Assembly: GCF_016464365.1 (NCBI RefSeq)
Contig: NZ_JADCUC010000002.1
Span: 124,001 to 188,000, forward strand
Direction: 5' to 3'
DNA length: 64,000 nucleotides
Origin: Sandaracinobacteroides hominis
GTDB taxonomy: Bacteria; Pseudomonadota; Alphaproteobacteria; Sphingomonadales; Sphingomonadaceae
Of the stretch, positions 60,827-64,000 are shown in pieces. The notes beneath the pieces were generated by a model. It did no database searches and was not told where the DNA came from. It saw only the letters and a list, made by a program, of their open reading frames with translations. The translations under genes and the position numbers were made by a program. Each line of letters opens with the position of its first letter. Position 1 is the stretch's first letter.

Positions 60827-61915
60827 ATGGCCTGGAACAGCCAGCCTTCTCGATTTCGTGGCACCCGCCGCACCAGCTTTGCCCGGCGCGACAGCAACCT
60901 GGCGCTGCTGGGCGCGCTGTTTGCGGGCATCGTGCTGGCCTTTGCGCTGGTGCTGCTGGTTACCCAGCGGGTAAATCCCGAGCTGGGGAGCCGTCTGCGC
61001 GGGGCCACGGCCGATGCGCTTTCGCCGCTGATTTCTGTGGCGCGCGCGCCGTTTGAGGGCATGCGCATGCTCGGTGGCGCGATCGGCGACCATTTCCGGG
61101 TGGTGGAGCAGAATCGCGAGCTGCAGGCGCAGCTGAAGGCAGCGCAGGCGAAAGTTGCGAAAAGCGACCAGCTTGCCGCCGAAGTGAAGCGGATGGAGCA
61201 GCTGATCGGCCTGCAGCGGCCGGAGCGGCGGGTGGTGGCGAGCGGGGTCGCCTCGGCCGTTTCCGCCAACGCCGGCATGCGAACCGCCATCATCAGCGTC
61301 GGACTGGGCGACGGGGTGAAACCGCGTATGCCGGTGATCGCGTCCGGCGGCCTTGCCGGTCGGGTGACGGATGTCGGGCAGGGTTCGGCGCGAATCCTTT
61401 TGCTGACCGATGCCAACAGCCGCATTCCGGTGAAGGTAGTCCGCACCGGCTGGACCGGGCTTGCGGTCGGCAACGGCGGCACGCTGCTGGATTTCCAGTA
61501 CGACATCGCCTCTGGTTCCGATCGTATCCGCGTCGGCGACCGGCTGGTTACCACGGGCGACGGCGGACTGTTCCCGCCCGGGCTGCCGGTGGGCGTGATC
61601 ATCAACGCCGATGCCAGCCCGCCGCGCGCGCGTCCGCTGGCCAACCCGACCGGCCTTGGCGCGGTGATCGTGGAGGCGCCCTGGCTGCCACCGCCGGTGT
61701 TCGTGCCCGCAGCGCCGGCCGCGCCCGAAGCTGACCGCAAGCTTGCGCCGCCCGTGCCTGCCGGCACTGCACCGGCAACGGGCGCCGCGGGAAGCGGTAC
61801 GGGCCGACCGGCTGCGTCTGCAGGCGTTGCGGCGGGCGTTCCTGCATCGGCGCCCACGGCTGCACGTCCGGCGCCGGCGCCTGCCGCCGCCACGCCGGCA
61901 TCGCCGCGCCCATGA
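60827..61915 (+). CDS. mreC: Rod-shape-determining protein MreC
   Basis: A 362-residue single-pass membrane protein that bridges MreB and PBP2. After a basic cytoplasmic N-terminus comes one helix (about 27-46), a coiled coil (about 90-125; EQNRELQAQLKAAQAKVAKS) and the MreC beta domain (VGLGDGVKPRMPVIASGGLAGRV, TGDGGLFPPGLPVGVI). The last 75 residues are Ala/Pro-rich and probably disordered, an extended tail often seen in alphaproteobacteria. Its end overlaps mreD by four bases. Confidence 0.93.
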   Translation: MAWNSQPSRFRGTRRTSFARRDSNLALLGALFAGIVLAFALVLLVTQRVNPELGSRLRGATADALSPLISVARAPFEGMRMLGGAIGDHFRVVEQNRELQAQLKAAQAKVAKSDQLAAEVKRMEQLIGLQRPERRVVASGVASAVSANAGMRTAIISVGLGDGVKPRMPVIASGGLAGRVTDVGQGSARILLLTDANSRIPVKVVRTGWTGLAVGNGGTLLDFQYDIASGSDRIRVGDRLVTTGDGGLFPPGLPVGVIINADASPPRARPLANPTGLGAVIVEAPWLPPPVFVPAAPAAPEADRKLAPPVPAGTAPATGAAGSGTGRPAASAGVAAGVPASAPTAARPAPAPAAATPASPRP

Positions 61916-62427
61916 GCTATCTGGCCAACGATCAGTTCAGCCCCGGGGAGACGATCCGCCGGATGGTGCCGTCCGCCACGGTCTTCCTCTCCATGCTGGT
62001 GATGACGCTGCCGATGCCGTTCGCCTGGGGGGTGATGCCGAATCTTGCGCTGTTGTTCGTCATCATCTGGTCCAGCCTGCAGCCGCGGCTGATGCCCAGC
62101 TGGGCGGCGTTTGGGCTGGGTCTGTTCGCCGACCTGCTGTTTGGCGGGCCGATCGGCGTCTGGGCCCTGCTCTATCCAGCTTGCGCCATTGCCGTCGGCA
62201 TGGCCGAATCCCGGGCCGAGGGGCACAGCCTCAACATCGATTGGGCCTTTGCCTCGGTGTTGTTGATCCTGGCGCAGCTGTTGTGCTGGCAGTTCCTGCA
62301 CTTCACCGGCTGGGAGGCGCCGCTGCTGCCGCTGATGGTGCAGGTGCTGATTACCATCCTTGCCTATCCGCTCGCCGCCGTGGTCGCCGGCCGCATCCAG
62401 CGCCGGCTGATCGACGTACAGGGCTGA
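61912..62427 (+). CDS. mreD: Rod-shape-determining protein MreD
   Basis: A 171-residue membrane protein with five or six helices that joins the MreC-PBP2 elongation complex. It contains PSATVFLSMLVMTLPMPFAWG, NLALLFVIIWSSLQPRLMP and FGLGLFADLLFGGPIGVWALLY, where the F-x-x-G-L-x-x-D-x-L-x-G-x-P-x-G motif is diagnostic. Coupled to mreC by a four-base overlap and followed by mrdA after four bases. Confidence 0.93.
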   Translation: MSYLANDQFSPGETIRRMVPSATVFLSMLVMTLPMPFAWGVMPNLALLFVIIWSSLQPRLMPSWAAFGLGLFADLLFGGPIGVWALLYPACAIAVGMAESRAEGHSLNIDWAFASVLLILAQLLCWQFLHFTGWEAPLLPLMVQVLITILAYPLAAVVAGRIQRRLIDVQG

Positions 62428-62431
62428 GCGG

Positions 62432-64000
62432 ATGGCGCAGGATGGCGGTAACGCACGCCTGTTCGAGCGCCGCGCTTTCTTTCTGGGGGCCATTCAGGCG
62501 GGTGCGGGCGTCGCGCTGCTGGGGCGGATGGCCTATCTGTCCATCGCCGAGGCCGACAAATACAAGATGGCAGCCGAGGACAATCGGGTGGCGCTGCACC
62601 TGATTCCGCCGCGCCGGGGCTGGATCGTCGATGCCGCGGGCGCTGCAATCGCCACCAACCGGCCGGCCTATGCCGTGGACCTGATTCCGTCGCTGGTGCC
62701 GGACCTGGAAGCTGCGCTGCAGCGGATCGCCGCCGTAGTGCCGCTGGACCCGGCCGACCGGGCCCGGATTCTGGAGGAGGCGAAGGATCTGCCGCCGTCC
62801 GCCGCGCTGACGATCGCCGACGACATCGGTTGGGACGCGTTTGCGGCGCTGAATGTGGAACTGGCCGACATGGCCGGTCTGCAGCCGCAGCGAACCTATG
62901 TGCGCCACTATCCGGATGGCGATGCCTTTGCGCATGTGACCGGCTATGTCGGCCGGGCGACGGCGGAGCAGTACAAGAAGACGAAGGAGCCGCTGTATCT
63001 GGTGCCGGGCTTCCGCGTGGGCAAGGACGGCGTCGAGCGTTCGGAGGACGCGGTGCTGCGCGGCAAGGCCGGTGCCCGTCGGGTGGAAGTGAACGCACGC
63101 GGCCGCATCGTCAAGGAACTGGATACCCGGATCGACGTGCCGGGGCACAATGTGCAGCTGACGATCGATCGCGGCTTGCAGGCCTTTGCCGCAGCGCGGG
63201 TGGGCAATGAAAGCTGCTCTGTTGCGGTGATCGACGTGGTGACGGGCGACATCAAATGCCTGCTCTCGATGCCGGCGTTCGATCCGAACGTCTTTTCCAA
63301 CCGCATCCCGTCGCAGCTGTGGAAGGACCTGCAGGCCGACGAGAAGAAGCCGCTGCTGAACAAGACGCTGCAGGGGCTTTATGTGCCAGGCTCCACGTTC
63401 AAGCCGGTGACGGCGCTGGCGGCCCTGCACGAGGGGATACTACCCACGGATCAGGTCCATTGCAGCGGCGCCTATCGGGTGGGAAACAACACCTGGCATT
63501 GTCACAAGCGCTCGGGCCACGGCACCGTGAACATGCGTTCGGGCATCGCCAAGAGCTGCAACGTCTATTTCTATACCATGGCCCGCCGCGTCGGCCCTCA
63601 GGCCGTTGCCGACATGGCGCGGGTGCTGGGGCTGGAGCACAAGTTTGACCTGCCGATGCCGGTGCAGCGTGCCGGGATCATCCCTGACCCGGCGTGGAAG
63701 CAGGAACGCTATGACCAGAAGTGGAGCGTGGCCGACACGCTGAACATGGCCATCGGGCAGGGCTATGTGATCGTGAATCCGCTGCAGCTGGCGGTGATGA
63801 CGGCGCGGATCGCCACCGGAAAGATTGTCGAGCCGCGGATGCTGGCGGGGGCGCCGCAGAAGGCGTTTGCTCCGCTGCCGGTGCCGCTCGACTATCTGGA
63901 AGTGGTGCGGCAGGGCATGGACGATGTCGTGAACGGCCCCGGCGGCACTGCGCGCGCTTCGCAGCTGAACGTGCCGGGGATCCGCATGGGCGGCAAGACC
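62432..64000 (+). CDS. mrdA: Penicillin-binding protein 2 (elongation transpeptidase), partial at window end
   Basis: The first 523 codons of a class B PBP that cross-links lateral wall with RodA. One N-terminal membrane helix (about 18-38, FFLGAIQAGAGVALLGRMAY), a dimerisation/pedestal region (DNRVALHLIPPRRGWIVDAAG, HYPDGDAFAHVTGYVG) and the transpeptidase domain with the nucleophile Ser321 in GSTFKP and SCN in GIAKSCNVYF. The last codons reach the K-T of the K-T-G motif (GGKT), so about 100 C-terminal residues are beyond the window. Start ATG at 62432-62434, four bases after mreD. rodA is expected next. Confidence 0.95.
   Translation, partial: MAQDGGNARLFERRAFFLGAIQAGAGVALLGRMAYLSIAEADKYKMAAEDNRVALHLIPPRRGWIVDAAGAAIATNRPAYAVDLIPSLVPDLEAALQRIAAVVPLDPADRARILEEAKDLPPSAALTIADDIGWDAFAALNVELADMAGLQPQRTYVRHYPDGDAFAHVTGYVGRATAEQYKKTKEPLYLVPGFRVGKDGVERSEDAVLRGKAGARRVEVNARGRIVKELDTRIDVPGHNVQLTIDRGLQAFAAARVGNESCSVAVIDVVTGDIKCLLSMPAFDPNVFSNRIPSQLWKDLQADEKKPLLNKTLQGLYVPGSTFKPVTALAALHEGILPTDQVHCSGAYRVGNNTWHCHKRSGHGTVNMRSGIAKSCNVYFYTMARRVGPQAVADMARVLGLEHKFDLPMPVQRAGIIPDPAWKQERYDQKWSVADTLNMAIGQGYVIVNPLQLAVMTARIATGKIVEPRMLAGAPQKAFAPLPVPLDYLEVVRQGMDDVVNGPGGTARASQLNVPGIRMGGKT

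Overview
This is a GC-rich chromosomal window with short intergenic gaps and no tRNA, rRNA, CRISPR array, insertion sequence or phage gene that I could find. The gene content fits an alphaproteobacterium, most probably of the order Sphingomonadales. The signs are a CtrA regulator encoded just downstream of a SciP-like DUF1153 protein, the run DUF3576 lipoprotein-leuS-lptE-holA, the run lysC-nitronate monooxygenase-ptsP, and a stand-alone PuuD-type membrane protein. The order is inferred from gene content and order; no search was run.

Layout. 1-9153: the 5' part of a leftward FAD-linked oxidase gene, then a very large rightward cyclic beta-1,2-glucan synthase gene. 9190-9478: a scrap of a broken ArsR-AHSA1 regulator pair. 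9479-16032 (all leftward): FdhF/YdeP-type molybdopterin oxidoreductase, alpha/beta hydrolase, ahpF and ahpC behind an OxyR-like operator, and asd. 16168-19746: HdeD-like protein, AI-2E/PerM-type permease, GtrA-like protein, argG. 19830-26024: a tiny lipoprotein ORF, an AmpD-type amidase, a class A penicillin-binding protein, an exported amidohydrolase and an ABC-F ATPase. 26043-32327: a TonB-like protein, aconitase, a GGDEF protein and metK. 32397-37742: lnt, a TrmJ-type tRNA methyltransferase, ctrA, sciP and mnmA. 37739-40492: a cytochrome P450/thioesterase pair and a drug/metabolite exporter. 40614-43871: PuuD-like membrane protein, a repeat-filled gap and a LytS/LytT-type two-component pair. 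43883-49573: holA, lptE, leuS, DUF3576 lipoprotein (leftward operon) and a predicted outer-membrane protein. 49751-56128: ptsP, nitronate monooxygenase, lysC (leftward operon) and leuA with an apparent leucine leader peptide. 56330-59417: three tandem MliC-like lipoproteins and mutL. 59717-64000: mreB-mreC-mreD-mrdA, with mrdA cut by the window end.

Much of the window serves the cell envelope and its growth: MreBCD/PBP2, a PBP1A-type synthase, an amidase, LptE, Lnt, lysozyme-inhibitor-like lipoproteins and cyclic glucan. A second theme is the aspartate-derived amino acid and methyl-donor pathways (lysC, asd, leuA, argG, metK). CtrA and SciP add cell-cycle control.

The most interesting non-coding features are: (1) a three-copy, three-hairpin repeat at convergent gene ends, in which the stems change but stay paired while the linkers are conserved; (2) a leucine-rich leader peptide with mutually exclusive RNA hairpins before leuA; (3) OxyR-like and ArsR-type operator-like sites before ahpC and metK; and (4) the doubly truncated ArsR-AHSA1 remnant.
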